A stretch of 64,000 nt of DNA from Eggerthella sinensis (GTDB lineage: Bacteria > Actinomycetota > Coriobacteriia > Coriobacteriales > Eggerthellaceae). Where the stretch lies: assembly GCF_003339815.1 (NCBI RefSeq), contig NZ_PPTT01000003.1, positions 124,001-188,000 of the forward strand, read 5' to 3'. A model generated the notes under the pieces. That model saw only the letters and a program-made list of their open reading frames with translations. It had not been told where the DNA came from and did not search any database. Positions 1-8,623 of this stretch are shown one piece after another (position 1 is the stretch's first letter; each line of letters begins with the position of its first letter). Made by a program: the position numbers and the translations under genes.

Positions 1-797
1 CAATACGTCGTGACCAGCACGTCTTCCTCATCGTGGAGGGAGGCGATCTGGTCGGTCAGCGAATCTATCTCGCGGTCGAGCTTCTCGATATTCGCACGCG
101 TGGCCGCGAGCGTCTCGATGTCGGTGTTGAGCGCGTCGAGGCGCGTCAGCAGCTCGTTGCGCTGCGGCTCGAGCTCGCGGAATTCCTTGTCCTGGCGTTT
201 GAAGCGCTCGGCTTCTTCGGCGGCTGCGGCCATACGGGCGCGCAGGTCGCTTTGCTGCGCCGTGAGGTTCGCGATGGAATGCTCGATGCCGGCGGCGCGC
301 GAGGTGTACTCGGCGAGGCGCTCCTGCACGGTGGCCAGCGCATGCGCGGGCGACGCGCCGGTGCCCGACCCGGCGGTGAGCAGCTTCGCCGTGACGTCGG
401 TGGTGTTGCGCAGCGTTCGCAGCTCGTCGCTCGTGAGCGAAAACATCGTTTGGAACGTTTCCTTGTCGATGTCGGCCACGAGGGAAGCATCGCCCTGCAG
501 GCCGTCGCTATTGCGAACGCGGGAGAGGATGCGTTCGTCTTGGGAGCCATCTCCCTCATCCTCAACGAAGAACAGCGACCCGGCTCGTTCGGCGTTTATC
601 GGTTTGTAGGTGTTGCGGCTGCCGCGGGCTTCTTCCCAGCCGAAGAGGACGCCGCCCACGAACGATGCGAGCGTGGTCTTGCCCGCTTCGTTTTGGCCGA
701 ACACCACGTTGAGGTGCGGGCCGAACGGCCCCACCACTTTGTTGGAGAACGCGCCGAAGCTGTCGATCTTGATGCGTTGCAGATACGATGCCTTCAT
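1..797 (-). CDS. YhaN/SbcC-like ATPase, partial (C-terminal part beyond window)
   Basis: The first 265 residues are in the window; the rest lies beyond the left edge. The N-terminus reads MKASYLQRIKIDSFGAFSN, followed by a Walker A motif GQNEAGKT at residues 34-41. A long region with coiled-coil character follows (residues about 150-265, rich in Glu, Arg and Leu). This is the pattern of the AAA_27/YhaN branch of SMC/Rad50-like ATPases. Its ATG overlaps the TGA of the upstream phosphoesterase (ATGA), so the two are translationally coupled. Known Rad50/SbcC partners act with an SbcD-type nuclease on DNA ends, and by inference this pair does the same. Whether a zinc hook or Walker B is present cannot be seen. 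Confidence 0.85.
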   Translation of the reverse strand, partial: MKASYLQRIKIDSFGAFSNKVVGPFGPHLNVVFGQNEAGKTTLASFVGGVLFGWEEARGSRNTYKPINAERAGSLFFVEDEGDGSQDERILSRVRNSDGLQGDASLVADIDKETFQTMFSLTSDELRTLRNTTDVTAKLLTAGSGTGASPAHALATVQERLAEYTSRAAGIEHSIANLTAQQSDLRARMAAAAEEAERFKRQDKEFRELEPQRNELLTRLDALNTDIETLAATRANIEKLDREIDSLTDQIASLHDEEDVLVTTY

Positions 798-2080
798 CGG
801 TCATCATCCTGAGCGAGCAAGTCGAGCACGAGGTTTTCGGCCGATTCGGCCAGCTTGTCGATATTGCGCGTGTAGGCGCTTGGCAGCTGGATGTTCTTCT
901 TGAGAAACTCGTCCTGCAAGAAGGCGATGGACTCGTCTGAATTGCGGCGCTGCGCGTCGGCAACCTGCAAGAACACGGCGGGGAACAACCCTTCGCGACG
1001 CAGGGCCTCCTTGTCGCGCGGCGGCACGGTTTCGTTCACCAGCGCGTCGCAGAAGAACGCCGAGTACGCGTCGTTCACATGCTTTCGCAGGCCGGAAAGC
1101 ACGTCCTTGCGTTCAAGCATCGCGTGCAACGGCGTGGAACCGACGAGCGCAATGCGCACCACCATCTCCTCGCAATGCGCTTTGCCGTTTTCGCGGAACA
1201 GTTCGCGCATGATCTTGTCGGTGATGTCCGGCAAGTTCGCGCAATCCGACACGTCGACGCGCATGCGCTGCCACACAACGCTTGCCGTGGGGATGAATTC
1301 GAGGTCGTTCGGCATACCCTCTTTGAGGGTGACCTGGTACACGCCGCGCTCGCCGGTCTCTTTGATGTCGCGCCCTTGGATGCAGCCCGAGAACACGAGG
1401 CGCGGATCGTCGAACGACGGGTAGGCGTACTTCATGTGGATATGGCCGAGCGCCCAGTAATCCATTCCCGCGCGCATGAGCACGGGCGGGTCAACGGGCG
1501 CCTTCACCGGGTCGAGATTGAGGCCGGTATGCAACAGGCCCACCGCGAACGGCGCTTCGGCGGCGCGCGGATGCTCGGCTGCAAGCGCCTGCTCGGCAGC
1601 GGCGCGCGTCACGCCTTCGGCGATGCATTCGTCCATCGGCCACGTTTGATTGTAGTAGCCGCGGCCGCCGATGAGGCAGAGCGGCTCGCCGTCGCGCTCC
1701 ACCAACGCGAAGCCCGGACGATCGCCGGGAAGCATGGTGGCGTTCGGCGGCAGCGAGAAGAAATCGTGCTGCCACGACGTGTACGGGTCGTGGTTGCCGG
1801 TCACGAGGTAGGCGGGGATGCCCGCTTCGCCCAACCGTTCGAGACCGCTGAAGAAGTGCAGGTAATCGCCGTACGACGGACGGGCGTCGTCGAAGATGTC
1901 GCCCGACACCACCACGAAGTCCACCTCGCGGGCGATGGCGGCGTCGATCATGCGGTCGTACGACTCCGGAATAGCCGTGAGCAGGCGATTCGCCCACTTG
2001 GTCGAAAGCGCGCGCAGCCCACGAAACGGCGCCCCGAGATGGAGGTCTGCTGCATGGATAAATGTAACGCGTTTCGACAT
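794..2080 (-). CDS. SbcD/YhaO-like metallophosphoesterase (DNA repair exonuclease)
   Basis: 428 residues. Calcineurin-like phosphoesterase motifs are clear: ADLHLG at residues 11-16, GDIFDD near 60, GNHD near 95 and GHIH near 235. These supply the metal-binding Asp, His and Asn residues of the SbcD/Mre11 family. It is the partner of the overlapping downstream YhaN-like ATPase. A TACACT hexamer (2087-2092, minus) ends six bases before the ATG and no Shine-Dalgarno sequence is visible, so the message may be leaderless. That point is inference; the family call is firm. Confidence 0.88.
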   Translation of the reverse strand: MSKRVTFIHAADLHLGAPFRGLRALSTKWANRLLTAIPESYDRMIDAAIAREVDFVVVSGDIFDDARPSYGDYLHFFSGLERLGEAGIPAYLVTGNHDPYTSWQHDFFSLPPNATMLPGDRPGFALVERDGEPLCLIGGRGYYNQTWPMDECIAEGVTRAAAEQALAAEHPRAAEAPFAVGLLHTGLNLDPVKAPVDPPVLMRAGMDYWALGHIHMKYAYPSFDDPRLVFSGCIQGRDIKETGERGVYQVTLKEGMPNDLEFIPTASVVWQRMRVDVSDCANLPDITDKIMRELFRENGKAHCEEMVVRIALVGSTPLHAMLERKDVLSGLRKHVNDAYSAFFCDALVNETVPPRDKEALRREGLFPAVFLQVADAQRRNSDESIAFLQDEFLKKNIQLPSAYTRNIDKLAESAENLVLDLLAQDDDR

Positions 2081-2116
2081 AGGCCCAGTGTACCGCGAAA
2101 CGGCTCAACAGGGGCT

Positions 2117-3529
2117 TTACATATAGCCGCCCGCGCGCGAATCGTCGATGAAATCCATGAAGCGCGTGTACTCCGCGTTGAAGGCGAGGGGGATGTCGCG
2201 CGTGGGACCGTTACGGTGTTTCGCCACGATGAGCTCGGCGGAGCCCATGTCGGGGCGGTCTTCGCTCTCGGCTTCGATCTCGTCCATACTGCGGTCGATG
2301 AACATGACGATGTCGGCGTCCTGTTCGATGGAGCCCGATTCGCGAAGGTCGGACAGCATGGGGCGCTTCTTGCCGCGCATTTCCACCGCTCGGGACAGCT
2401 GCGACAGCGCGATAACGGGCATGTCCATTTCCTTCGCGAGCACCTTGAGGCCTCGGGAGATCTCGCCGACCTCGACGGCGCGGTTGCCGTCTTTGCGCGA
2501 CTGCGGCGGGGACATGAGCTGCAGGTAGTCGACGATGATGATGCCCTTCTCGGCGGAGCGCAGCTCGCGGCGGGCCTTCGCGCGCAGCTCGAGGATGGAC
2601 AACGACGGGGTATCGTCGATGAACATGTCCAGCTTGGACAGCGTGTTCGACGCATCGGCAATGGCGCCCCAGTCGGACTCCTGCACCTGGCCGGCGCGCA
2701 GGCGCGACAGGTTCACGCGGGCTTCGGCGCAGAGAATACGCTGAACCAGCTGCGCCGCGCTCATCTCGAGCGAGAGGAACGTGACCGTGGCGCCCGACTT
2801 GGCGGCGTTCGTGGCCAGGTTCAGGGCGAACGACGTTTTGCCGACACCGGGTCGAGCGGCCAGGATGACGAGGTCGCCGCCGCGGAAGCCGTGGAACAGA
2901 TCGTCCACGTCCTTGAACCCGCTGGGGATGCCGGCCATGCTGTCCTTCTGCTCGGCCAGTTTCGTCAGCTCTTCGAAGGCTTCGGTGAGCAGGATGTCCA
3001 TGCGTTTGAATGCGGACGAGACGCGCTTCTCCGTAACGTGGAACAGCGTCTTCTCGGCTTCTTCAACCACCACGCCCAAATCGTCGGGCGCGTCGTAGGC
3101 CAATGCGGTAATCGAAGCGGACGCGCGGATGAGCTCGCGCAGGATGGACGTGCGCTTGACGATTTCCAGGTGGTTCTGCCAGTTGGTGAGAGCGAACGTG
3201 TTATCGGCCAGCTCGATGAGGTAGGCTTTGCCGCCCACGGCGTCCAAGGTGCCCATGGCTTTGAGGTTGTCGGCCAGCGAAATGTGGTCGATGGGAATAT
3301 GCCGCACGTACAGGTCCATCATGGACTCGTAGATGTGCTGATGGGCAACGCGGTAGAAGTTCTCCTTGACCAGCTTCGGGGCAACTTCCTCGATGGCCGC
3401 CTGGTTCAACATGCAAGCGGCAAGGACGGACTTCTCCGCCTCGATGTTCTGGGGTTCGATTTTGCGATGGTCGGCAACCGAGGTCTCTTCCGGTGCAAAA
3501 TCGGCGCTATACGGCGCGGGTCCGGGCAT
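2117..3529 (-). CDS. dnaB: Replicative DNA helicase DnaB
   Basis: 470 residues, the usual DnaB length. The N-terminal DnaB domain begins at IEPQNIEAEKSVLAACML (about residues 24-41). The RecA-like domain carries Walker A ARPGVGKT at residues 225-232 and IIVDYLQLM (Walker B) near 330. No intein is present. It unwinds DNA ahead of the fork as a hexamer. It lies downstream of rpsF-ssb-rpsR-rplI, but a strong terminator-like hairpin and a cluster of DnaA-box-like motifs separate it from rplI, so it may be transcribed or regulated on its own. A DciA-like loader gene is at 25270-25839. Confidence 0.96.
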   Translation of the reverse strand: MPGPAPYSADFAPEETSVADHRKIEPQNIEAEKSVLAACMLNQAAIEEVAPKLVKENFYRVAHQHIYESMMDLYVRHIPIDHISLADNLKAMGTLDAVGGKAYLIELADNTFALTNWQNHLEIVKRTSILRELIRASASITALAYDAPDDLGVVVEEAEKTLFHVTEKRVSSAFKRMDILLTEAFEELTKLAEQKDSMAGIPSGFKDVDDLFHGFRGGDLVILAARPGVGKTSFALNLATNAAKSGATVTFLSLEMSAAQLVQRILCAEARVNLSRLRAGQVQESDWGAIADASNTLSKLDMFIDDTPSLSILELRAKARRELRSAEKGIIIVDYLQLMSPPQSRKDGNRAVEVGEISRGLKVLAKEMDMPVIALSQLSRAVEMRGKKRPMLSDLRESGSIEQDADIVMFIDRSMDEIEAESEDRPDMGSAELIVAKHRNGPTRDIPLAFNAEYTRFMDFIDDSRAGGYM

Positions 3530-3642
3530 GCTCTATCTCCCTCTCGAATGGCGTGAGACCTTATGATACTGCAACGGTAATCGCAGGTCATCAGTTAATT
3601 TTGTGCAGCTCGTAGGCGTAAAAAGTTCTCCACCGACACAAG

Positions 3643-3680
3643 AAAACCCCCTCCGCGCCCATCAGGCGGAAGGGGGTTTT
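3643..3680 (-). terminator. Terminator-like hairpin after rplI
   Basis: A stem of about 10 bp (3647-3656 with 3666-3676, one bulged A) is flanked by AAAA and TTTT, so it reads as a rho-independent terminator on either strand. It lies 60 bases after the rplI stop and before dnaB, and would end or attenuate the ribosomal-protein transcript. Confidence 0.75.
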
Positions 3681-3712
3681 CCACTGTTTCCACAACCGAG
3701 GGTTGTGGAAAA
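3677..3712. promoter_or_regulatory. DnaA-box-like cluster between rplI and dnaB
   Basis: TTTTCCACT (3677-3685), GTTTCCACA (3686-3694) and, inverted, TGTGGAAAA (3704-3712) match the same DnaA-box variant seen in the origin region. The last two form an 11-bp perfect stem (3687-3697 with 3701-3711) with a GAG loop. Position in front of dnaB suggests DnaA-responsive control, which is inference. Confidence 0.45.
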
Positions 3713-3740
3713 CTATTTTTCGAGCGATTCCGCAGGCTGC

Positions 3741-4286
3741 TTATTCAGCGGCCTCGGCGGTCTCCTCAGCCGGCGTCTCGACAACTTCTTCAGCCGTCTC
3801 GACGACCTCGACCTCAGCCTCAACCGGCTCGGCCATATCGTCGGCGCCGCCGACGAACAGCTTCACCGTCGTCTTGATGTCGCGGTACAGAGAGATCGTA
3901 ACCTCGTGCTGGCCCGCCGTCTTGATGGCATGGCCGAGCTCGATGCGGCGGCGATCAACGTCGACGTCCGTCGCGGCCTTGATGGCGTCGGCGATCATCT
4001 GCGCGGTCACGGAACCGAACAGCTGACCCTCTTCGCCCACCTTGGCCTCAACCTTGACGAGCGTGCCGTCAAGCGTCTCCTTGATCTTGGCAGCATCGCC
4101 TACGCGGTTCTCTTCGCGCTTCGCAATGTTGTGCTTGCGCTGCTCGAGCTGCTTCAGGTTGCCCTTCGTAGCGAGCATGGCAATCTTCTGCGGGAGCAGG
4201 TAGTTGTTGGCAAAACCGGGAGCCACGTCGACGACGTCGCCCTCACCGCCCTTACCCTTCAGTTCTTGGAGCAGGATGACTTTCAT
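3741..4286 (-). CDS. rplI: 50S ribosomal protein L9, with acidic C-terminal tail
   Basis: 181 residues. The N-terminus MKVILLQELKGKGGEGDVVDVAPGF and the NYLLP motif are diagnostic of L9. The usual two-domain protein (about 150 residues) is followed by a tail of some 30 residues that is almost entirely Glu, Ala, Val and Thr (residues about 150-181). The tail is not needed for the L9 call and its role is unknown. It lies 15 bases after rpsR in the same direction. Confidence 0.97.
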   Translation of the reverse strand: MKVILLQELKGKGGEGDVVDVAPGFANNYLLPQKIAMLATKGNLKQLEQRKHNIAKREENRVGDAAKIKETLDGTLVKVEAKVGEEGQLFGSVTAQMIADAIKAATDVDVDRRRIELGHAIKTAGQHEVTISLYRDIKTTVKLFVGGADDMAEPVEAEVEVVETAEEVVETPAEETAEAAE

Positions 4287-4301
4287 GGTTCCTCCTTGCG
4301 C

Positions 4302-4562
4302 CTAGCGACTGCGGCGGTCGCCGCGGCCGCTGATGGCGGGAACCGCGTAGGGCATCAAAGCCATTTCGCGAGCGCGCTTCACAGCGTTCGCGATGTCACG
4401 CTGGTGCTGGGTGCAAGCACCCGTCACGCGGCGCGGCTTGATCTTCCCGCGGTCGGTAACGTATTTACGCAGCATCTGAGTATCTTTGTAGTCGACGTAC
4501 TGCGCGTCCTCTTTGCAGAACTGGCAGAACTTGCGACGCGGCTGCTTCGCGTAATCGGACAT
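4302..4562 (-). CDS. rpsR: 30S ribosomal protein S18
   Basis: 86 residues. It has the S18 signature with a CQFC cysteine pair near the N-terminus (KFCQFCKED) and the RNA-binding stretch [17 protein letters not shown]. The cysteines suggest the zinc-binding (C+) form. S18 pairs with S6 in the small-subunit platform, and both genes are in this cluster with ssb between them. Confidence 0.97.
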   Translation of the reverse strand: MSDYAKQPRRKFCQFCKEDAQYVDYKDTQMLRKYVTDRGKIKPRRVTGACTQHQRDIANAVKRAREMALMPYAVPAISGRGDRRSR

Positions 4563-4583
4563 TTCTAACCTCTTTCGTGTCGC

Positions 4584-5036
4584 TTAAAACGGGATGTCTT
4601 CGTCATATACCGAAGAAGAGGCATCAACCACCGGCGCGGCAACCACAGGGGCTGCTGCGGGAGCGGAGTAGCCGCCACCCATACCGCCACCGTACGACGA
4701 CGAATCGTTGCGGCTCGACATGAATTCGAGCTCGTCGACGATCACTTCGATCTTGCTGCGCTTCTGGCCCTCTCGCTCCCACTGGCTCCAACGGAGCTTG
4801 CCTTCGATGGACACCTTCGTGCCCTTGCTCAGGTAACGGGAAAGGCTTTCGGCACGCGCGCCGAACATCGTGCAGTCGATGAAGTTCGGGTAATCCTCCC
4901 ACTCGCCCGTCTGCTGGTTCTTGCGACGGTCGTTGACCGCCACGCCGAAGCCCAGCACGGGAAGCCCGCTCGCGGTGGAGCGAAGCTCGGGGTCGCGAGT
5001 AAGGTTACCGCTGATGATAACTCGGTTGATGCTCAT
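4584..5036 (-). CDS. ssb: Single-stranded DNA-binding protein
   Basis: 150 residues. The N-terminal OB fold starts MSINRVIISGNLTRDPELR. A Gly/Ala/Pro-rich linker (about 110-138) and the acidic tip DEDIPF follow; the tip is the docking peptide for replication and repair proteins. It sits between rpsF and rpsR, the standard order in many bacteria, so it is probably co-transcribed with them. Confidence 0.97.
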   Translation of the reverse strand: MSINRVIISGNLTRDPELRSTASGLPVLGFGVAVNDRRKNQQTGEWEDYPNFIDCTMFGARAESLSRYLSKGTKVSIEGKLRWSQWEREGQKRSKIEVIVDELEFMSSRNDSSSYGGGMGGGYSAPAAAPVVAAPVVDASSSVYDEDIPF

Positions 5037-5097
5037 GTGAATCTACCTCTTCTCATGCCGGACACTGGGTTTCGTTGCCCAGGTCCCCTACGTCGTC

Positions 5098-5391
5098 CTA
5101 GTCGCGGTCGGTGCGCTTAACGATCATGTGGCGTTCCACAGCGTCGGTAATACGCAGAACGCGATCGAGTTCGGCAACGTCGGCGGGATCGGCGTGGAAA
5201 TCGATGAGAGTGTAGTCACCATCGGTCAATCCGTTGATCTCGTAAGCGAGTTTACGCTTGCCCCAGTTGTCGACGTTGTCAACCGTGCCCTTTGCGTCAG
5301 CGATCGTGGTGTCGATACGCTTCATAACAGCGGCGCGGGTTTCCTCGTCGATAGACGGAGCGACAAAAAACAGCAATTCATAAGCCTTCAT
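5098..5391 (-). CDS. rpsF: 30S ribosomal protein S6
   Basis: 97 residues starting MKAYELLFFVAPSIDEETR, the normal start and length for S6. A longer frame extends upstream to 5499, but the ATG at 5391 has a strong Shine-Dalgarno sequence (GGAGGTGA, about 5 bases before it) and the extra residues do not resemble S6. First gene of the rpsF-ssb-rpsR-rplI block. Confidence 0.95.
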   Translation of the reverse strand: MKAYELLFFVAPSIDEETRAAVMKRIDTTIADAKGTVDNVDNWGKRKLAYEINGLTDGDYTLIDFHADPADVAELDRVLRITDAVERHMIVKRTDRD

Positions 5392-5464
5392 CAGCTCACC
5401 TCCTTTGGTCTTTACGGCCCCGGTGCTGAGAAGGCAAGATAGCCGGGGCAGGATTAGCCTGACT

Positions 5465-5500
5465 ATTCTAGCAAACCGGATCCGTTTCAACCAGCACAAC
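5465..5500 (-). promoter_or_regulatory. rpsF: Possible rpsF operon promoter
   Basis: On the minus strand a TAGAAT hexamer (5465-5470) follows a TTGAAA/GGTTGA region (5487-5500). The spacing to the best -35 match is not ideal (14 for TTGAAA, 16 for GGTTGA). It would give a leader of about 65 bases. Confidence 0.35.
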
Positions 5501-5727
5501 CTTTGTGCTCATCGTTTCCGCATCTTTTCGCCACACTTGCCATGTTCTCACATCGTGCCGAACATCGTAGGTACCATGATAGCAAGCCCATCTGGCAAAA
5601 CGATGGCGTGCGTCCAGCGCAGAACTTTCTGGATGTTGCGCATTTCAAGCGCAAAACGAACGCGGTTTCCACGCCGCGCACCTCCGAATCCAGCGCATTT
5701 CCAGCGCGCAGCACACGTCGATCTAAC

Positions 5728-5758
5728 AAAAAAGCTGCGGCCCCGAAGGACCGCAGCT
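5728..5758 (-). terminator. Terminator after the 5817-6335 gene
   Basis: An 8-bp perfect GC-rich stem (5733-5740 with 5751-5758) is followed on the minus strand by a run of T's (5728-5733). Confidence 0.85.
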
Positions 5759-5816
5759 CACACGCACGCCCGCTCGCGCTCGCAGGCTACCGCTGATAGT
5801 GCGAAACGCTCGCTTG

Positions 5817-6335
5817 CTATTCCTCGTCGGAGGCTTCGTCGTCTTCGAGGTACTTTTCGTCGATGTCGTCTTCGCCATACGAATCGGCTTCGCTCAGGGC
5901 AATCATGAAGTTCGGAGCCTCGCCCACGTAGGCCGGCTCCTCCTCGAACGTCAGGTTGCCCTCGTCGTCCGTCTCGTACAGATAGCTCACCGCATAGCCT
6001 TCGTCTTCGCCCGGCACGCCGCCCTCGGCGATGATCGCGTCCTTCACACCGTCGTCCGTCTCGATGTAGCCGTCATAGCACAGCGCGTACGCCGCAGCGC
6101 CGCGGGCATGCTCCACCGTATGACGAGCGAGATTGAAGCATTCCTCGGCCGTATCGGCGGGATGGTTCTCGATGAACAGGTTCTCCTTCACCACGAGAGC
6201 CGTGAACGGCACCACTTCGGCACCCTGCGACATCTTCTCCTTGGCCTCGTCCAGCGAGAACAGGAGCACCTTCTCCAGAATCTCGGGGATCTCGGGAACC
6301 TCGACGTCGGAGTTTTCAACTTCACGATCGGCCAT
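5817..6335 (-). CDS. Acidic protein of unknown function
   Basis: 172 residues, strongly acidic at both ends, with a C-terminus dominated by Asp and Glu (DDIDEKYLEDDEASDEE). The middle has a compact fold-like pattern (VEHARGAAAYALCYDGYIETDDG). No signal peptide, membrane segment or recognised motif. The start has an AAAGGATAAGG stretch just upstream. It has its own terminator (5728-5758), so it is a single-gene unit. I cannot assign a function. Confidence 0.75.
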   Translation of the reverse strand: MADREVENSDVEVPEIPEILEKVLLFSLDEAKEKMSQGAEVVPFTALVVKENLFIENHPADTAEECFNLARHTVEHARGAAAYALCYDGYIETDDGVKDAIIAEGGVPGEDEGYAVSYLYETDDEGNLTFEEEPAYVGEAPNFMIALSEADSYGEDDIDEKYLEDDEASDEE

Positions 6336-6441
6336 TGCCTTATCCTTTCAAACAAGTAAGTCATGCGTTGTGATCAGTGTAGAGCTTACCGCCACGCCTG
6401 CGCACGCCGCCGCGCGCTTATTCGGCGTATCTGCACAGAAA

Positions 6442-6473
6442 AGGACCTGTGTTTCACGTGAAACACAGGTCCT
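6442..6473. promoter_or_regulatory. parS site (6450-6465) inside a 32-bp perfect palindrome
   Basis: The exact parS core TGTTTCACGTGAAACA occupies 6450-6465, and perfect complementarity extends eight bases on each side (6442-6473). On the minus strand the palindrome is followed by TTTT. It lies 58 bases after the stop of the flavoprotein gene, so it may serve as both ParB site and terminator. Confidence 0.85.
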
Positions 6474-6531
6474 CTCGTCACCGGCCCAACCGCGAACGGG
6501 GAGGGTTATTCGGGTGGGCCGCACGAATCGG

Positions 6532-8403
6532 CTACTTTGCTGCGGCCTTCTTGCCGGCCACGCGGCCGCTCGTCAGGGCGTTGCCCATGTTGTTGCCGGC
6601 CGAGGGGCAGTTGTACGAGTTGCCGTAGCGCTCGCCCATGACGTTGCCCACCGCGTAGAGGTTCGGAATGACCGCCGTCTTGGCCATGTTGAGCACCTCG
6701 TAGTCGCCCGTCACGCACAGACCTGCCAGCGTGTTGAGGCCGGGGCCGTACAGCGCGGTGGTCGCCTGCGGGTACACGTAGAACGGGGGCTCGGTGAGGG
6801 GGAGCAGCGTGTCGGCGCTCTTGCCGAACTCGGGGTCGGACCCTTGCGCGCACAGCTCGTTGTAGTGTTCCACCGTGGCAACGGCGTTCTTCAACGCGTC
6901 GCCGGTGAGGCCCGCGCTCTTGAACGCTTCCTCAACCGTGTCGCCCTTGAACACCTTCGTGGACAGCATCTGCACCATCTGGTCGCTCACGCTGGCGATA
7001 ACGAGCGAGGGAACCGTGACGGCACCGCCTTCGGGCTTGCCTTCCATCGCGGCAGTGAAACGGTCGAACCCTTCGGGAAAGCCCCAGTTCGGCGAGCCGT
7101 GGTCGATACCGGCCTTCTCGATGTAGGCCATATAGTTCTTGTCGGTGACGGCCATGTTGCCAATGGTGCCGTCTTCGGAAACGGGCTGGCGAATGGACTG
7201 CGGCAGCAAGCTGCTGCTCATTTCCTCGTTCATGAAGCGATTGCCCAGGCTGTTCACCCACAGGCACGGCGTGGAGCCGATGGGGCCGAAGCCGATGACG
7301 GGCGCGCTGCCCGCCACGGGACGCGGGTGGCTCTCGATGGCGCCGCCGGCCCAGCAGCCGATTTTGTGGCCCGAGCCGTCGCAGTCGGTCATACCGATGA
7401 GCGACTCCTTCGGCACGCCGTGACGCTCGGCGTTCTCTCCGCATTCCGAGCACAGCTCCCACACCATATCGTAGTTCGCGCCGAAATCGCCCGTGGAAAG
7501 AATGACGCCCTTGGCCGCCTCGTACTTCACGTACTTCCCGTCGGCATCCTGAGCGATGATGCCGGTCACCGCACCGTCGGAGCCCTGCACGCACGTCACG
7601 GCCGTCTGCTCGCAGAACCACTGGGCGCCGAGGTCTTCGGCAGCTTCTCGGCTGTATATTTCCAGTTCGGCCAGGCGTGTGACGCCCGTCAGCTGGTTTT
7701 TGCCCACCGGCGCCTCGTTCATGGTGCTGAGCGTTTGAACGGTGGACGCCCACTGCTTGTACCCGGCCTTCTCGATGGGATAGGCGGACCCGTCGGGCTG
7801 CTCGTGGGCGACCTGCACCGTGCATTGGCGGCCTTCGTAGTCGAACACGGTGGACGTGTCGGGCACGATCGAGGCCAGGTTGTCCATCATCTCGCCTGAG
7901 TTGTACACGAACGAGCGGATGACCGCCGTGTTGCAACGCCCCGCCGCGCGACGCACGTACTCGTTCACGATCTCCTCGAGATCGTACGGCCCGAAGCCCC
8001 AGCTCTCAAGCATTTTGGAGTTGTACGAGCAGATGTCGTCGCCGCGGTAGACGATCTCGCCGTCCTTGTGCTTCTCGATGACGGCAACCTTCGCGCCCTC
8101 TTGGGCTGCGGCGAGCGCGGCCTGGGTGCCGGCGTGGCCGCCGCCCACCACCACGACGTCGAAGCTCTTGGTCTCAGCGATGTCGGCGTCGGCGATCTCG
8201 GGCGCGCTGCCCAGCCAGTTTTCATCGCACATATAGCCGGTCGGGCGCTGCGAAACCGCGGCGCTCGCCTGAGCGGGATCGGTTTCGGCCGTCTTCTTCG
8301 CATCGTTCGACGCGCTCGGCGCGCAACCGGCCAACCCCGCCGCCGCACTTACGATTCCGACGCTCGCGGCGCCTTTCAGAAAACTCCTGCGACTCAATTC
8401 CAT
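6532..8403 (-). CDS. Tat-exported FAD-dependent reductase (fumarate/urocanate reductase-like)
   Basis: 623 residues from the ATG at 8403, chosen because GAGGAAGGG lies about 9 bases upstream; an ATG at 8409 and a longer frame to 8454 are less likely. The N-terminus has a twin-arginine signal SRRSFLKG, a hydrophobic stretch and a lipobox-like LAGC (near residue 26). An FAD-binding Rossmann motif VVVVGGGHAGTQAA follows (about 80-95). The C-terminal GNVMGERYGNSYNCPSAGNNMGNA is typical of the flavocytochrome c/fumarate reductase flavoprotein family. No haem-binding CXXCH is present, so electrons must come from a partner protein. Substrate unknown. A membrane LuxR regulator is divergent from it. 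Confidence 0.88.
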   Translation of the reverse strand: MELSRRSFLKGAASVGIVSAAAGLAGCAPSASNDAKKTAETDPAQASAAVSQRPTGYMCDENWLGSAPEIADADIAETKSFDVVVVGGGHAGTQAALAAAQEGAKVAVIEKHKDGEIVYRGDDICSYNSKMLESWGFGPYDLEEIVNEYVRRAAGRCNTAVIRSFVYNSGEMMDNLASIVPDTSTVFDYEGRQCTVQVAHEQPDGSAYPIEKAGYKQWASTVQTLSTMNEAPVGKNQLTGVTRLAELEIYSREAAEDLGAQWFCEQTAVTCVQGSDGAVTGIIAQDADGKYVKYEAAKGVILSTGDFGANYDMVWELCSECGENAERHGVPKESLIGMTDCDGSGHKIGCWAGGAIESHPRPVAGSAPVIGFGPIGSTPCLWVNSLGNRFMNEEMSSSLLPQSIRQPVSEDGTIGNMAVTDKNYMAYIEKAGIDHGSPNWGFPEGFDRFTAAMEGKPEGGAVTVPSLVIASVSDQMVQMLSTKVFKGDTVEEAFKSAGLTGDALKNAVATVEHYNELCAQGSDPEFGKSADTLLPLTEPPFYVYPQATTALYGPGLNTLAGLCVTGDYEVLNMAKTAVIPNLYAVGNVMGERYGNSYNCPSAGNNMGNALTSGRVAGKKAAAK

Positions 8404-8584
8404 GATCATCACCCTTCCTCGTTGACATGGAGGCTCCCCTGCCTCCGCTGCCACGGATTCTCGGGCGCGACGCCCCGGAACGCCATACGCAAAGCGTTGA
8501 TTTTTCGAGAACGCCTCAGTGCAATCTAAACGTTTTACGTAGACAGCGCTCTGACATCGCAGAATGCGCCCGCGCGGCCGATGC

Positions 8585-8590
8585 TATAAT
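8585..8590 (+). promoter_or_regulatory. Probable -10 box of the LuxR-type gene
   Basis: A perfect TATAAT lies 33 bases before the ATG at 8624. No good -35 is found at 16-18 bases; a CTGACA at 8551-8556 is too far away. Activator-dependent transcription would fit, but that is inference. Confidence 0.4.
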
Positions 8591-8623
8591 CAGATGCGAA
8601 ACACGGAGCGACAGGGGATCGTG

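Larger units (their letters stand above)
5392..5816. other. Non-coding gap upstream of rpsF
   Basis: This 425-base stretch contains the rpsF leader, a possible promoter (5465-5500) and, at the far end, the terminator of the 5817 gene (5728-5758). I see no convincing coding sequence or RNA gene in 5501-5727. Confidence 0.5.

Noticed and set aside
1079-3556. Long plus-strand open frame opposite the phosphoesterase and dnaB
   Set aside because: Antisense shadow typical of high-GC codon use; composition is His/Arg/Val-rich without domains, and real genes with clear motifs lie on the other strand.
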